Notes under the pieces: generated by a model
What the model saw: the letters and a program-made list of their open reading frames with translations, nothing else
Told to the model about the DNA's origin: nothing
Databases searched by the model: none
Shown here: in pieces, positions 19,182-26,525 of the stretch
Position numbering within the stretch: the first letter of the stretch is position 1
How the letters are laid out: the number at the start of each line of letters is the position of its first letter
Assembly (NCBI GenBank): GCA_004293675.1
Contig: READ01000012.1
Location: 1-64,000 of the forward strand
Length of the DNA: 64,000 bases
Direction: 5' to 3'
From: Betaproteobacteria bacterium
Lineage (GTDB): Bacteria; Pseudomonadota; Gammaproteobacteria; Burkholderiales; Casimicrobiaceae
Program-made: the position numbers and the translations under genes

Positions 19182-19298
19182 AACTTATTGAATGAATGCC
19201 ATAAAAAATAACGGCAAAAGTGAATTCTTAATAGTTTTTGGAACATCACAAAAAATCTACTAAAGCCCAATTTAATAAGGCATTAGTGAGAAAAGCTG
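19182..19298. repeat. MITE-like inverted-repeat element, copy B
   Basis: The left end is AACTTATTGAATGAATGCC. The right end is CCAATTTAATAAGGCATT followed by AAAAGCTG. The core GTTTTTGGAACATCAC is A/T-rich. The right end touches the stop codon of the minus-strand NRDE gene at 19299, so it forms the immediate 3' untranslated region. Confidence 0.8.
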
Positions 19299-20102
19299 CT
19301 ACACATCGAACGAAAATTCGAATTGAACCCGACTCGCCGCTACCCGCTCTGCGGTGTGCGTCATCTCGCTCGCCCGAACACCGTCACCGTCCACTGCGAC
19401 AAGCGTTGATGCCCTTGTGCCGTAGTTCGGCGGTTGACCGTGTTCCGCCGCGCAGCGAATAAACACCGCGCTCAGCGCGCGCTCCATCGCGATGGGGATG
19501 CCTGTTGCGGGCAACAACTCATCGCTCGCCTGAGCGTTGTCGTTGAGCAAATCAACAAGGCGCCGCTCGCGGTCAATGGATTCATCATTAAGCGCTTCGA
19601 CAAAACCTCGTTTCAATCGCCGCACCTTCGGCCACGGCGTATCGAGCGTGGCGTTGGAGATCGCGTAGTCACCTGCGGGCAGTCGCCGCGCTGACGCCTC
19701 GGTTGAATTGAAAAACCACAGCGCACGCTCCGTAGCGTTGCGACCGAAGGTGCCGCAGAGAATGTTGAAGCCTTGAAACGCCGCCGCGTTAAGCGCCAGT
19801 GAGTCTAAGAACGCTTGCGGCGACTGATTGCCGCATAGAAAGTCCCGAACTAACAACCCACGCGACGGTGGCGATACGCGTTGCTGCGAAGGATCCCGAA
19901 CATTAGTCAGCAGCGCAAACCGCCCGCTGCGCGTCGCACCCAACCAAGTTCCATCGTTTCGTAGATCCTTGCCAGCCAGCAATTGCTCGCCCGGCCACCA
20001 ATGCATCGGCAGCGTCGGACGCTCAAAAAATTCATCCCGATTGCTAGCTAAAACGAGCGGTTCGGCGCTCTCAGGAGCCCAACGAAAAACGGCGATACAC
20101 AT
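19299..20102 (-). CDS. NRDE/TANGO2-family protein
   Basis: A 267-residue protein of the NRDE (TANGO2) family, named for the Asn-Arg-Asp-Glu motif, here ASNRDEFFERP near residues 22-32, followed by WWPGEQLLAGKDLRNDGTWLG. The start is set at MCIAVFRW because the family begins with Met-Cys and the cysteine may act as an N-terminal nucleophile. An in-frame start 18 bases upstream is rejected. The biochemical role in bacteria is not established; eukaryotic TANGO2 is linked to lipid and heme handling. Its stop codon abuts MITE-like copy B. Confidence 0.85.
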   Translation of the reverse strand: MCIAVFRWAPESAEPLVLASNRDEFFERPTLPMHWWPGEQLLAGKDLRNDGTWLGATRSGRFALLTNVRDPSQQRVSPPSRGLLVRDFLCGNQSPQAFLDSLALNAAAFQGFNILCGTFGRNATERALWFFNSTEASARRLPAGDYAISNATLDTPWPKVRRLKRGFVEALNDESIDRERRLVDLLNDNAQASDELLPATGIPIAMERALSAVFIRCAAEHGQPPNYGTRASTLVAVDGDGVRASEMTHTAERVAASRVQFEFSFDV

Positions 20103-20171
20103 AAACGAATTTTGCAGCAAACTTCAGCGCGTGAGTGGCGCGCAGATACCCCGTACGCGCAATCCCTCCAC

Positions 20172-20256
20172 CTGTAGGAGCGGCTTGCAGCGAAGGGCCT
20201 CTGCTTAACGAAACCATTTTGCGAAACGCTGCATTCGCGGCAAGCCGCTCCTACAG
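20172..20256. repeat. REP-like inverted repeat CTGTAGGAGCGGCTTGC
   Basis: The left arm CTGTAGGAGCGGCTTGC and the right arm GCAAGCCGCTCCTACAG are perfect 17-bp inverted copies flanking about 51 bases. This sequence class is widespread as REP elements in gamma- and betaproteobacteria. A single arm is found inside the CoA ligase gene at 45084-45097. Its place between the NRDE gene and gpmI suggests a role in 3' end formation at most. Confidence 0.9.
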
Positions 20257-20296
20257 TGGGGCGCAGTGCGACATAGGCTCGACCCGTTACGTCGGC

Positions 20297-21838
20297 TCAG
20301 ATCAACGACCGCCCCGTCATCTCGTTGGGTTGCGCAACGCCCATCATCTTGAGCAGCGTTGGCGCGATGTCTCGTAGCGCGCCGCCCTCGCGAATTGCAA
20401 CTGCGTCGTTGCCAACGTAGACCACTGGCACTTTGTCGGTGGTGTGTTGCGTGTGGGCCTGCTTAGCTTCCGGATCAAACATTTGTTCGCAGTTGCCGTG
20501 ATCGGCGGTGATGATGAGCGCGGTGTTGTTCGCTCGCGCAGCGGCGACCACGCGGGTCAGAGCCGCGTCTAGGGCCTCGACTGCTTTGATTGCGGCGTTT
20601 AGATCACCTGTGTGGCCGACCATATCGCCGTTGGCGTAGTTACAAACGATGGCACCGTATTGCTGGCTTTCGATCGCCGCAACCAATTTGTCGGTGACTT
20701 CGGGCGCGCTCATTTCGGGTTGTAAGTCGTACGTTGCCACTTTGGGTGAGGGCACCAAAACACGATCTTCGCCAGCGAACGGCTGCTCTTTTCCACCTGA
20801 GAAGAAGTAGGTGACATGCGCATACTTTTCGGTTTCGGCAATGCGAAGTTGCTTTGCACCGATGTCGGCCACCACCTCACCGAAACTCTGCGCAATGGCG
20901 TCGTTTCGATAGGCCGTGGGCAGGTGCGAATACGCGTCACCGTAGTGCGATAGGCACACGAACGTCGCGAGCTTAGGCGCGTTGCGAGCGAATCCCGAAA
21001 AGCTCGGATCGGTGATCGCCGAGGTCATTTCCCGAGCGCGATCCGCGCGGAAATTCATGAACACCACCACATCGTTGTCGATGATTGGCTGGCCGCCGTT
21101 GATGGTGGTCGCGGCAACGAATTCGTCGTTTTCGTTGCGTGCGTAGGCGGCCTCAAGCGCGTTCATCGCGCTGGTCGCCGACTGCGCGCCCTTGGCCTCG
21201 ACCACAGCGCGGTAAGCCAGCTCAACCCGCTCCCAGCGCTTATCGCGATCCATGGCGAAAAAGCGGCCGGTCACCGTAGCGATTTTTGCGCCGGTTTCGC
21301 TGCACACCGCCTCCATCGCAGAGATGTTTGCGGCCGCGCTTTTTGGCGGCGTATCGCGCCCGTCCAAAAACGCATGAATCGCAATCGATTTCACGCCCGT
21401 ATCAGCCGCTAAACGCGCCATTTCATGAATGTGCCGCTCATGCGAGTGCACGCCGCCGCTAGAAAGTAGCCCCAAAATGTGCAACGTCGCACCGGATTTC
21501 GCTGCGGTTTGCGCCGCACCCAACAATGCTGCATTGGTTCGAAACTCGCCGGTTTCAATCGCGTGATCAACTTTCGTCAGGTCTTGGTAGACGATTCGAC
21601 CGGCGCCCAAATTCAGGTGTCCGACCTCGGAATTGCCGAATTGGCCTTTCGGCAAGCCGACGTGTTGCTCAGAGGCGTCGATCAATCCATGCGGACAATC
21701 GCGCCACAAGCCGCTCCAGGTGGGCGTCTTGGCCAAAGTAATGGCGTTGTCGGCAGCGGGAGCGCGATGACCAAACCCATCCAAAATGATGAGCGCAACG
21801 CGGCGGATCGGGCGGGAATCAGGCATAGGGAAACTCAT
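20297..21838 (-). CDS. gpmI: 2,3-bisphosphoglycerate-independent phosphoglycerate mutase
   Basis: A 513-residue Mn-dependent enzyme interconverting 3- and 2-phosphoglycerate in glycolysis and gluconeogenesis. It shows the alkaline-phosphatase-fold start ALIILDGFGHR, the phosphoserine region GNSEVGHLNLGAGR, HAFLDGRDTPP, FMNFRADRARE, and the late metal sites GDMVGHTGD, TADHGNCEQM. Length is standard. The start could be either of two in-frame ATGs (21838 or 21826). It is monocistronic in this view and reads away from the rhodanese-grxC-secB block. Confidence 0.96.
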   Translation of the reverse strand: MSFPMPDSRPIRRVALIILDGFGHRAPAADNAITLAKTPTWSGLWRDCPHGLIDASEQHVGLPKGQFGNSEVGHLNLGAGRIVYQDLTKVDHAIETGEFRTNAALLGAAQTAAKSGATLHILGLLSSGGVHSHERHIHEMARLAADTGVKSIAIHAFLDGRDTPPKSAAANISAMEAVCSETGAKIATVTGRFFAMDRDKRWERVELAYRAVVEAKGAQSATSAMNALEAAYARNENDEFVAATTINGGQPIIDNDVVVFMNFRADRAREMTSAITDPSFSGFARNAPKLATFVCLSHYGDAYSHLPTAYRNDAIAQSFGEVVADIGAKQLRIAETEKYAHVTYFFSGGKEQPFAGEDRVLVPSPKVATYDLQPEMSAPEVTDKLVAAIESQQYGAIVCNYANGDMVGHTGDLNAAIKAVEALDAALTRVVAAARANNTALIITADHGNCEQMFDPEAKQAHTQHTTDKVPVVYVGNDAVAIREGGALRDIAPTLLKMMGVAQPNEMTGRSLI

Positions 21839-22024
21839 AAACCGGTGAATCGGGGCGAACAGCCTAAAATTCTAGGCTTCGTAGCGAATTGTTGGCGCTA
21901 GACGCCAGATGACCTAATGGGTCTTTGACGATAGATGACACCAACAATCCGCTGAATGATTCGTAGCCCACTTTCGGCTTTTGCTCACCGCCGCCAATAG
22001 CGCCACCTTGCGCTTCGGGCGCGG

Positions 22025-22044
22025 ATACCGGCCCGCGCCGGTAT
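22025..22044. repeat. ATACCGGC palindrome, second copy
   Basis: ATACCGGC, four bases, then GCCGGTAT, followed by GACGAG as in the copy at 6671-6690. It sits in the 279-bp divergent gap (21839-22117) between gpmI and the rhodanese gene; no other clear signal was found in that gap. Confidence 0.75.
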
Positions 22045-22117
22045 GACGAGTAGAACCAAAGGTAGTGAAGCTTTGCGTCATTCGTCCTTCGTCCTCTCGT
22101 CCTGCTTTATTTGATCT

Positions 22118-22531
22118 ATGCAATTTCTCGCCAATAACTGGATGCTCGTTCTGATTATGTTTATGTCAGGCGCGATGCTGCTCTTTCCACTGATTCAGCG
22201 TCGCTCGTCTGGTATGTCGGAGGTGGGCAACGTTCGGATGACCTATTTGATGAACCGCGAAGACGCTGTTGTGTTGGACATTCGCGAAGCGCGCGATGTG
22301 GGCGGCACGAAAGTCATCGGAGCCGTTCACATTCCGTTTTCGCAGCTCAAGGATCGGGCGGGCGAAATCAAGGGCGACAAAACTAAACCCGTGATCGTGT
22401 ACGACGCTCGCGGTCAGCGTTCGATGATGGCCTCCGGTGCCTTGAAAAACGCCGGTTTCACCCAACTCTACAACCTGAACGGCGGATTCAAAGCCTGGGC
22501 CGAAGCTGGCCTGCCCGTCGAGAAACTCTAA
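22118..22531 (+). CDS. Membrane-anchored rhodanese-like protein lacking the catalytic cysteine
   Basis: A 137-residue protein with one N-terminal transmembrane segment (about 8-26, WMLVLIMFMSGAMLLFPL) and a rhodanese domain (about 38-135). In active rhodaneses the loop after the fourth strand holds a persulfide-forming cysteine; here the loop reads VIVYDARGQRS, with Asp where Cys is expected. It is therefore probably not a sulfurtransferase and may be a structural or binding domain, as in the YibN type. It starts a block with grxC, secB and gpsA, a conserved neighbourhood in proteobacteria, and ends 10 bases before grxC. Confidence 0.85.
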   Translation: MQFLANNWMLVLIMFMSGAMLLFPLIQRRSSGMSEVGNVRMTYLMNREDAVVLDIREARDVGGTKVIGAVHIPFSQLKDRAGEIKGDKTKPVIVYDARGQRSMMASGALKNAGFTQLYNLNGGFKAWAEAGLPVEKL

Positions 22532-22541
22532 GGATTTGATT

Positions 22542-22799
22542 GTGGCCACAGTCACCATGTATTCCACCGGCGTGTGCCCGTATTGTGTGCAAGCCGAGCG
22601 GTTGCTCAAAAGCAAAGGCGTCACCACGATTGAAAAAATTCGTGTGGATTTAGCGCCCGAACAGCGCGACGTGATGATCGCCAAAACCGGTCGCCGTACG
22701 GTGCCGCAGATCTACATTGGCGACACACACGTGGGCGGCTTTGATGATTTGTCAGCGCTGGATCGTGCGGGCGGACTCGATCCCTTGCTCGCCGCTTAA
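22542..22799 (+). CDS. grxC: Glutaredoxin 3
   Basis: An 85-residue glutathione-dependent thiol oxidoreductase. The active site is CPYC in TGVCPYCVQAERLL, with TVPQIYIGDTHVGGFDDL supplying the cis-Pro and glutathione-binding GG-D. The GTG at 22542 is taken as the start because AAGGA lies 7 bases upstream and the protein then begins ATVTMYSTG like other GrxC; a TTG two codons earlier is less likely. It follows the rhodanese gene closely, so it is probably co-transcribed. Confidence 0.93.
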   Translation: MATVTMYSTGVCPYCVQAERLLKSKGVTTIEKIRVDLAPEQRDVMIAKTGRRTVPQIYIGDTHVGGFDDLSALDRAGGLDPLLAA

Positions 22800-22838
22800 T
22801 CAGCGCTTTACAAGCCACACACAACGCTTCACCCCTAC

Positions 22839-22859
22839 AACCCACTAAAATCGTGGGTT
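22839..22859. terminator. Weak hairpin upstream of secB
   Basis: AACCCAC (22839-22845) pairs with GTGGGTT (22853-22859), followed by a loose T-rich stretch. It could attenuate readthrough from grxC into secB. Confidence 0.35.
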
Positions 22860-22888
22860 GAACTTTATTTGACTACTGAAAGACCAAC

Positions 22889-23368
22889 ATGTCCGACGCG
22901 CCCGCACAAGCTGCACAAGATCCTAACGCACCCGTTTTTTCCATCGAAAAAATCTATCTAAAAGACCTTTCGGTTGAAAATCCAAACGCGCCGCAGAGCT
23001 ACTTGTGGCGTGAAGCGCCCACCGTTGAAATCGGTTTGGACCAAGAAGTCACTTCAATCGAAGACGGCTTTCACAATGTCAATTTGAAGCTCACTGTCAC
23101 CGCCACCATCGCTGACAAAACGATGTTCTTGGTTGAAGCCGCGATGTCGGGCATTTTCCAGATTCGTAACGTTCCCGCACAAGAGCTGCAGCCGCTGTTG
23201 GGCGTGCATTGCCCCAACATCATCTTCCCGTACGGTCGCGAAGTGATTTCCGACGCCGTGAGCCGCATGGGCTACCCCGCGATTTACCTGCAACCGATTA
23301 ATTTCGAAGCGATTTACCAAGCGCGCATTCAAGCCCAGCTTGAGCAAGCCGCTGCGACCAAACAGTAG
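22889..23368 (+). CDS. secB: Protein-export chaperone SecB
   Basis: A 159-residue cytosolic chaperone that keeps precursors unfolded and delivers them to SecA. It shows FSIEKIYLKDLSVENPNAP, the sheet segment VNLKLTVTA, and the conserved CPNIIFPYGREVISDAVSRMGYP near residues 111-133. Length and composition match SecB. It lies between grxC and gpsA, the common order; an SH3-domain gene is inserted before gpsA. Confidence 0.97.
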   Translation: MSDAPAQAAQDPNAPVFSIEKIYLKDLSVENPNAPQSYLWREAPTVEIGLDQEVTSIEDGFHNVNLKLTVTATIADKTMFLVEAAMSGIFQIRNVPAQELQPLLGVHCPNIIFPYGREVISDAVSRMGYPAIYLQPINFEAIYQARIQAQLEQAAATKQ

Positions 23369-23380
23369 TCGTCAACTCGC

Positions 23381-23842
23381 TTGAACACATTGCAGAAAGC
23401 CTTGACTGCTGCGCTCACTTTGAGCGCAGCGCTCCTTGCGCGTCCCGCTATTGCTCAGTTCAAGCAGACCATCGATGCCGCCACGATTGGCTTTGAAGCG
23501 CCTTCCACGCGCGCGACCCGCCAATTTATCTATTCACGCGGCACGCCGCTTGAAGTCGTAGTTTCGATTGAAGGCTGGTTCAAAGTGCGCGACGCGCAGG
23601 GCGCGCTGGTGTGGATGGAGCGCCGCGCGCTGACGGATCGCACGCAAGTTCAAGTGGGCGCGCAGCCCGCTGATGTGCATGCCGCGCCCGACGCTGTCTC
23701 GCCCATCGTGTTTCGCGCTGATTCCGGCGTGATCTTGCAGCTCGTCGCGCCGCCGAGTGCCGCCACCGGACTCTATGCGCAGGTGCGTCATCGTGATGGC
23801 ACAACCGGATTTGTTCGCATCGACGCGCTGTTCGGTTTGTAG
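23381..23842 (+). CDS. Exported bacterial SH3-domain protein
   Basis: A 153-residue protein with a signal peptide (about 1-25, ending ARPAIAQ) and an SH3-like region (about 40-150) containing two similar blocks: YSRGTPLEVVVSIEGWFKVRDAQGALVWMERRAL and a later one ending QVRHRDGTTGFVRIDALFGL. Such domains usually bind peptidoglycan or peptides in the periplasm. The start is TTG at 23381, 12 bases after the secB stop, without a strong ribosome binding site. It is placed between secB and gpsA, a common location for this family in betaproteobacteria. Confidence 0.75.
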   Translation: MNTLQKALTAALTLSAALLARPAIAQFKQTIDAATIGFEAPSTRATRQFIYSRGTPLEVVVSIEGWFKVRDAQGALVWMERRALTDRTQVQVGAQPADVHAAPDAVSPIVFRADSGVILQLVAPPSAATGLYAQVRHRDGTTGFVRIDALFGL

Positions 23843-23899
23843 CAACATCGCGCGCCTCGCGGCTACACTCGTAGCCATTATTTTGCGAGGAAACAACTT

Positions 23900-24898
23900 T
23901 TGAAAATTGCTGTTCTGGGCAGTGGCGCGTGGGGTACCGCGTTGGCCTCTCGCCTCGCCGGTAACGCCGCACACAGCGTTACGCTGTGGGGGCGAAGTGC
24001 GGTGCTGATTGACGCGATCAATAACACTCATCGAAACGAAGCCTACCTGCCCGGAATCGATTTGTCGGCACAGCTTAGCGCCACGACGCTGTTTGATGAT
24101 GCGATTGCCGAGAGCGAACTCATCATCTTGGGCGGTCCAGTGGCCGCGACGGAGGCGCTACTCAAGCAAGTTCCAGCCGATCATCGCGCAACGGTATTGT
24201 CGCTCTCAAAAGGTTTTGTCGCGAACGGGACCGACGCCGCGCGAACCGAACTTCTGCCGCAAGCCATGCAGCGCCATCGATCAAAGCAGGCCGGGCTGCT
24301 CTCGGGGCCGAGCTTTGCGGGTGAAACGGCGCGTGGCTTGCCGCTGGCGCTGGTGTGCGCTATGCCCAGCCTTGACGACGCGCAGCAGCTTGCCAACGCG
24401 CTCCGAGATCCGGCGATGCGGATTTATGCGAGCGACGATTTAATTGGCGTGGCGGTGTGTGGGGCTGTGAAAAATGTGTTCGCCATTGCCGCTGGCATTT
24501 CCGATGGCTTCGCGCTGGGCGCGAACGCCCGCGCGGCTTTGGTGACACGAGGCTTGGCTGAAATGCGGCGTTTGGTCGCTGCCTGCGGCGGCAACGTCGA
24601 CACGGTGTCTGGTTTGGCGGGCGTGGGTGACGTGCTACTCACGACCACTGGTGATGCGTCAAGAAATCGTCGCGTGGGGCTCGAATTGGCGGCGGGCAAA
24701 TCGCTCGCCGAAATTTTGGCGGCGCTGGGACACGTCGCCGAGGGCGTCAACGCCGCACGGCTCACGCGAAACTTGGCCGCTGAGCACAACGTTGAAATGC
24801 CGATTTCGAGCGCCGTTGCCGCGCTGATCGAAGGCAGCCTCACACCCAAAGCCGCCATCGAGGCATTACTCACTCGAAAATCGCGGGCGGAGTTTTAG
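23900..24898 (+). CDS. gpsA: Glycerol-3-phosphate dehydrogenase [NAD(P)+]
   Basis: A 332-residue enzyme reducing dihydroxyacetone phosphate to sn-glycerol 3-phosphate, the head-group precursor of phospholipids. It has the dinucleotide motif VLGSGAWGTALA at the N-terminus, LSLSKGF, LSGPSFAGE, the catalytic-lysine region GAVKNVFAIAAGISDG, and a GVGDVLLTTTGDASRNRR signature. The start is TTG, supported by GAGGA about 10 bases upstream at 23886-23890 and by alignment with the family N-terminus. The MITE-like copy C begins 6 bases after the stop. Confidence 0.97.
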   Translation: MKIAVLGSGAWGTALASRLAGNAAHSVTLWGRSAVLIDAINNTHRNEAYLPGIDLSAQLSATTLFDDAIAESELIILGGPVAATEALLKQVPADHRATVLSLSKGFVANGTDAARTELLPQAMQRHRSKQAGLLSGPSFAGETARGLPLALVCAMPSLDDAQQLANALRDPAMRIYASDDLIGVAVCGAVKNVFAIAAGISDGFALGANARAALVTRGLAEMRRLVAACGGNVDTVSGLAGVGDVLLTTTGDASRNRRVGLELAAGKSLAEILAALGHVAEGVNAARLTRNLAAEHNVEMPISSAVAALIEGSLTPKAAIEALLTRKSRAEF

Positions 24899-24903
24899 CC
24901 GTA

Positions 24904-25022
24904 TAGCTTTGTTATGGTCTGCCCTGTTAAATAAGGGATGAAGTGTTTTTTTAAGGCTATTCGAAAAATACATAAAATTGAACGTAGCCCCTAATTCATA
25001 AGGCATTAGACATAAAAGCCGC
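24904..25022. repeat. MITE-like inverted-repeat element, copy C
   Basis: The left arm TAGCTTTGTTATGGTCTGCC runs into TGTTAAATAAGGG. The right arm has CCCCTAATTCATAAGGCATT then ATAAAAGCCG. The core TATTCGAAAAATACATAAAA closely matches that of copy E. It fills the first third of the 326-bp gap between gpsA and dodecin; the rest (25023-25224) holds the dodecin leader with AAGGAG before the ATG. Confidence 0.85.
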
Positions 25023-25224
25023 TGTCGATTGTGATGTTTTTGCCGCTCGAAGCATCGCCGCGATCACAAAAGTCCTCCGCGCCGTCAACACGATCGCCTT
25101 GCGTATTGCGCCTCGAAGCGGCTCAGAATTTCCCCGTAGACGCGCCGCATGGAAAACGCTAGAACTCGGGACAGCGCTTCGCGTTGAAGCGTTTTGATTT
25201 GTTCAAAATCCTAAGGAGTTCACC

Positions 25225-25428
25225 ATGTCAGTCGCACGCGTCACCGAAATCACATCGTCTTCCAAAAAGAGCTTTGACGACGCCATCAAACTCGGCATTG
25301 AGCGCGCTTGCAAGACGCTCAAAAACGTCGAAGGCGCATGGATTCAAGATCAGAAAATTGTGATCAGCAAAGGCAAAATCGTCGGCTACCGCGTGGCGAT
25401 GAAAGTCACGTTTATCTTGGCCGACTAA
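25225..25428 (+). CDS. Dodecin family protein
   Basis: A 67-residue protein of the dodecin family, small dodecameric flavin-binding (or CoA-binding) hollow spheres. It shows VTEITSSSKKSFDDAIKLGIERACKTLKNVEGAWI and the terminal strand YRVAMKVTFILAD, with the flavin-stacking tryptophan in GAWI. TAAGGAGT precedes the ATG. Dodecins buffer flavins or flavin breakdown products. The gene converges with a small minus-strand gene, and a terminator for that gene lies 13 bases past the dodecin stop. Confidence 0.93.
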   Translation: MSVARVTEITSSSKKSFDDAIKLGIERACKTLKNVEGAWIQDQKIVISKGKIVGYRVAMKVTFILAD

Positions 25429-25440
25429 ACCACGGACGCA

Positions 25441-25466
25441 AAAAAAGACCCGCATCAGCGGGCCTT
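25441..25466 (-). terminator. Rho-independent terminator of the 53-residue gene
   Basis: Read on the minus strand: GGCCCGC, TGAT, GCGGGTC and then seven T. The stem is 6 to 7 bp and the T run is good in this direction only, so it serves the minus-strand gene at 25527-25688, not dodecin. Confidence 0.8.
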
Positions 25467-25486
25467 GAGGGGATCACGAGAAGTAA

Positions 25487-25525
25487 CACGCGGGGATGAC
25501 CGGGGGAGGAAAACACCCCCGCGTG
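25487..25525. repeat. Nine-bp inverted repeat after the small gene
   Basis: CACGCGGGG (25487-25495) and CCCCGCGTG (25517-25525) form a perfect GC-rich stem with a 21-base G/A-rich loop. It starts one base past the stop codon of the minus-strand gene and precedes its terminator, so the mRNA tail would carry two consecutive hairpins. Confidence 0.7.
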
Positions 25526-25526
25526 G

Positions 25527-25688
25527 TCAGAACACGAGGCGCGCTGCGGACACACGCTCACCCAACGCAGCAAGCTCGCGAAGCGCTTTGTTCTCGCCGT
25601 CTTCGGCTAGGGTGCCGGATGCGGGAACAACGGGCTGCTGAGCTTGTTTCCAAGCGGACTCAGATGCAGTGGGGAAGAACATATCCAT
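25527..25688 (-). CDS. Unrecognised 53-residue protein
   Basis: An ATG-initiated frame of 53 residues starting MDMFFPTASESAWKQAQQ and ending SAARLVF. Support for a real gene is the complete set of signals. ATGAGG lies about 7 bases upstream of the ATG. A sigma-54-like promoter sits at 25718-25733, spaced to give a leader of about 19 bases. A terminator follows at 25441-25466. The protein is soluble and acidic in the middle (EDGENKALRELAALGERV, likely helical), with no signal peptide. I know no family for it. A short C-terminal helix and hydrophobic end suggest oligomerisation or partner binding, which is speculation. Confidence 0.65.
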   Translation of the reverse strand: MDMFFPTASESAWKQAQQPVVPASGTLAEDGENKALRELAALGERVSAARLVF

Positions 25689-25717
25689 AACAAACCTCAT
25701 TTCGACAATGACGTAAT

Positions 25718-25733
25718 AGCGGCTTTCGTGCCA
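25718..25733 (-). promoter_or_regulatory. Putative sigma-54 promoter
   Basis: On the minus strand the sequence is TGGCACGAAAGCCGCT. It keeps the -24 element TGGCAC and the -12 GC with exactly ten bases between the invariant GG and GC, and ends CCGCT where TTGCT is usual. The start of transcription would fall near 25707, 19 bases ahead of the 53-residue gene. No sigma-54 activator gene is seen in the window. Confidence 0.45.
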
Positions 25734-26094
25734 GTTAAATAAACAGACGCATTTTCAAAGACTTATGTGCCAAAACGATGGCGCTTTCGTCGTTTTTCGG
25801 CTTGAAACTGCGTCAAACCCTGTCAATGTGTCGTGAGTACCCGACGCTTCGGTTCAATGTATTTGTAAGCTATTGATTTAATTGACGTTATTGCGTCGTC
25901 AAACGGTGACAAAACAATCCGACGCAGGTTGTTCGACGATGAACGGTCGTGCAGCGTTCTTAATCGGCGTAACGTTTGTTTACAAAGCACAATCACCACA
26001 GGTCATTCATTCGCGAGAACATTGCGTTGTGGAGTGCATGCGGCGCTTCTCTCTCTCCGGCGTCGCACCACTCCCTAACGCAAAGGACACGCTC

Positions 26095-26433
26095 ATGAAC
26101 TCAATTCGCACTTCCAAGATCAGCCAAATCGTTGTTGCAGCCTCACTCGCGCTCGCGTTCAGCGCAGCAGGTCTCGCTCAAACGCCGACACCTACGGTCA
26201 AAGAGCGCCAAGAAAATCAAGCGCAACGCATCAATCAAGGTGTGGCGAGCGGCGAACTCACGAAACGTGAAGCGCAGACGCTGCGCACTGAGCAGCGCGC
26301 CATTCGCGCCGAAAAGGCGGCGTTTAAGGCCGACGGTAAAGTCACTGCGGCAGAACGTGCGCAACTTCGTCGTGATCAAAAGCAAGCCAGCAAACGCATC
26401 CACGCGAAAAAACACAACGCCAAAAAGGCCTAG
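26095..26433 (+). CDS. Small exported basic protein
   Basis: A 112-residue protein with a signal peptide (about 1-27, ending AAGLAQ) followed by a highly charged helical region (QRINQGVASGELTKREAQ, then EKAAFKADGKVTAAERAQLRR) and a Lys/His-rich tail HAKKHNAKKA. The two short blocks around GELTKREAQTL and GKVTAAERAQL are similar to each other and look EF-hand-like in spacing, but metal binding is unproven. ATG at 26095 has AAAGGA upstream; a longer frame from 25882 would mask the signal peptide and is rejected. This type of protein is common and uncharacterised in betaproteobacteria. Confidence 0.7.
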   Translation: MNSIRTSKISQIVVAASLALAFSAAGLAQTPTPTVKERQENQAQRINQGVASGELTKREAQTLRTEQRAIRAEKAAFKADGKVTAAERAQLRRDQKQASKRIHAKKHNAKKA

Positions 26434-26525
26434 TAATCTTGAATCTCTCGTCAGTCGCTCAGCCGCGTCGCTCTCTCAGATCGCGCAACCCCTATCCGCT
26501 CTACCCGCAATGGATTGAAATCATC

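Noticed and set aside
25882-26094. 71-residue N-terminal extension of the small exported protein
   Set aside because: The inner ATG at 26095 has AAAGGA upstream and exposes a signal peptide; the extension would hide it.
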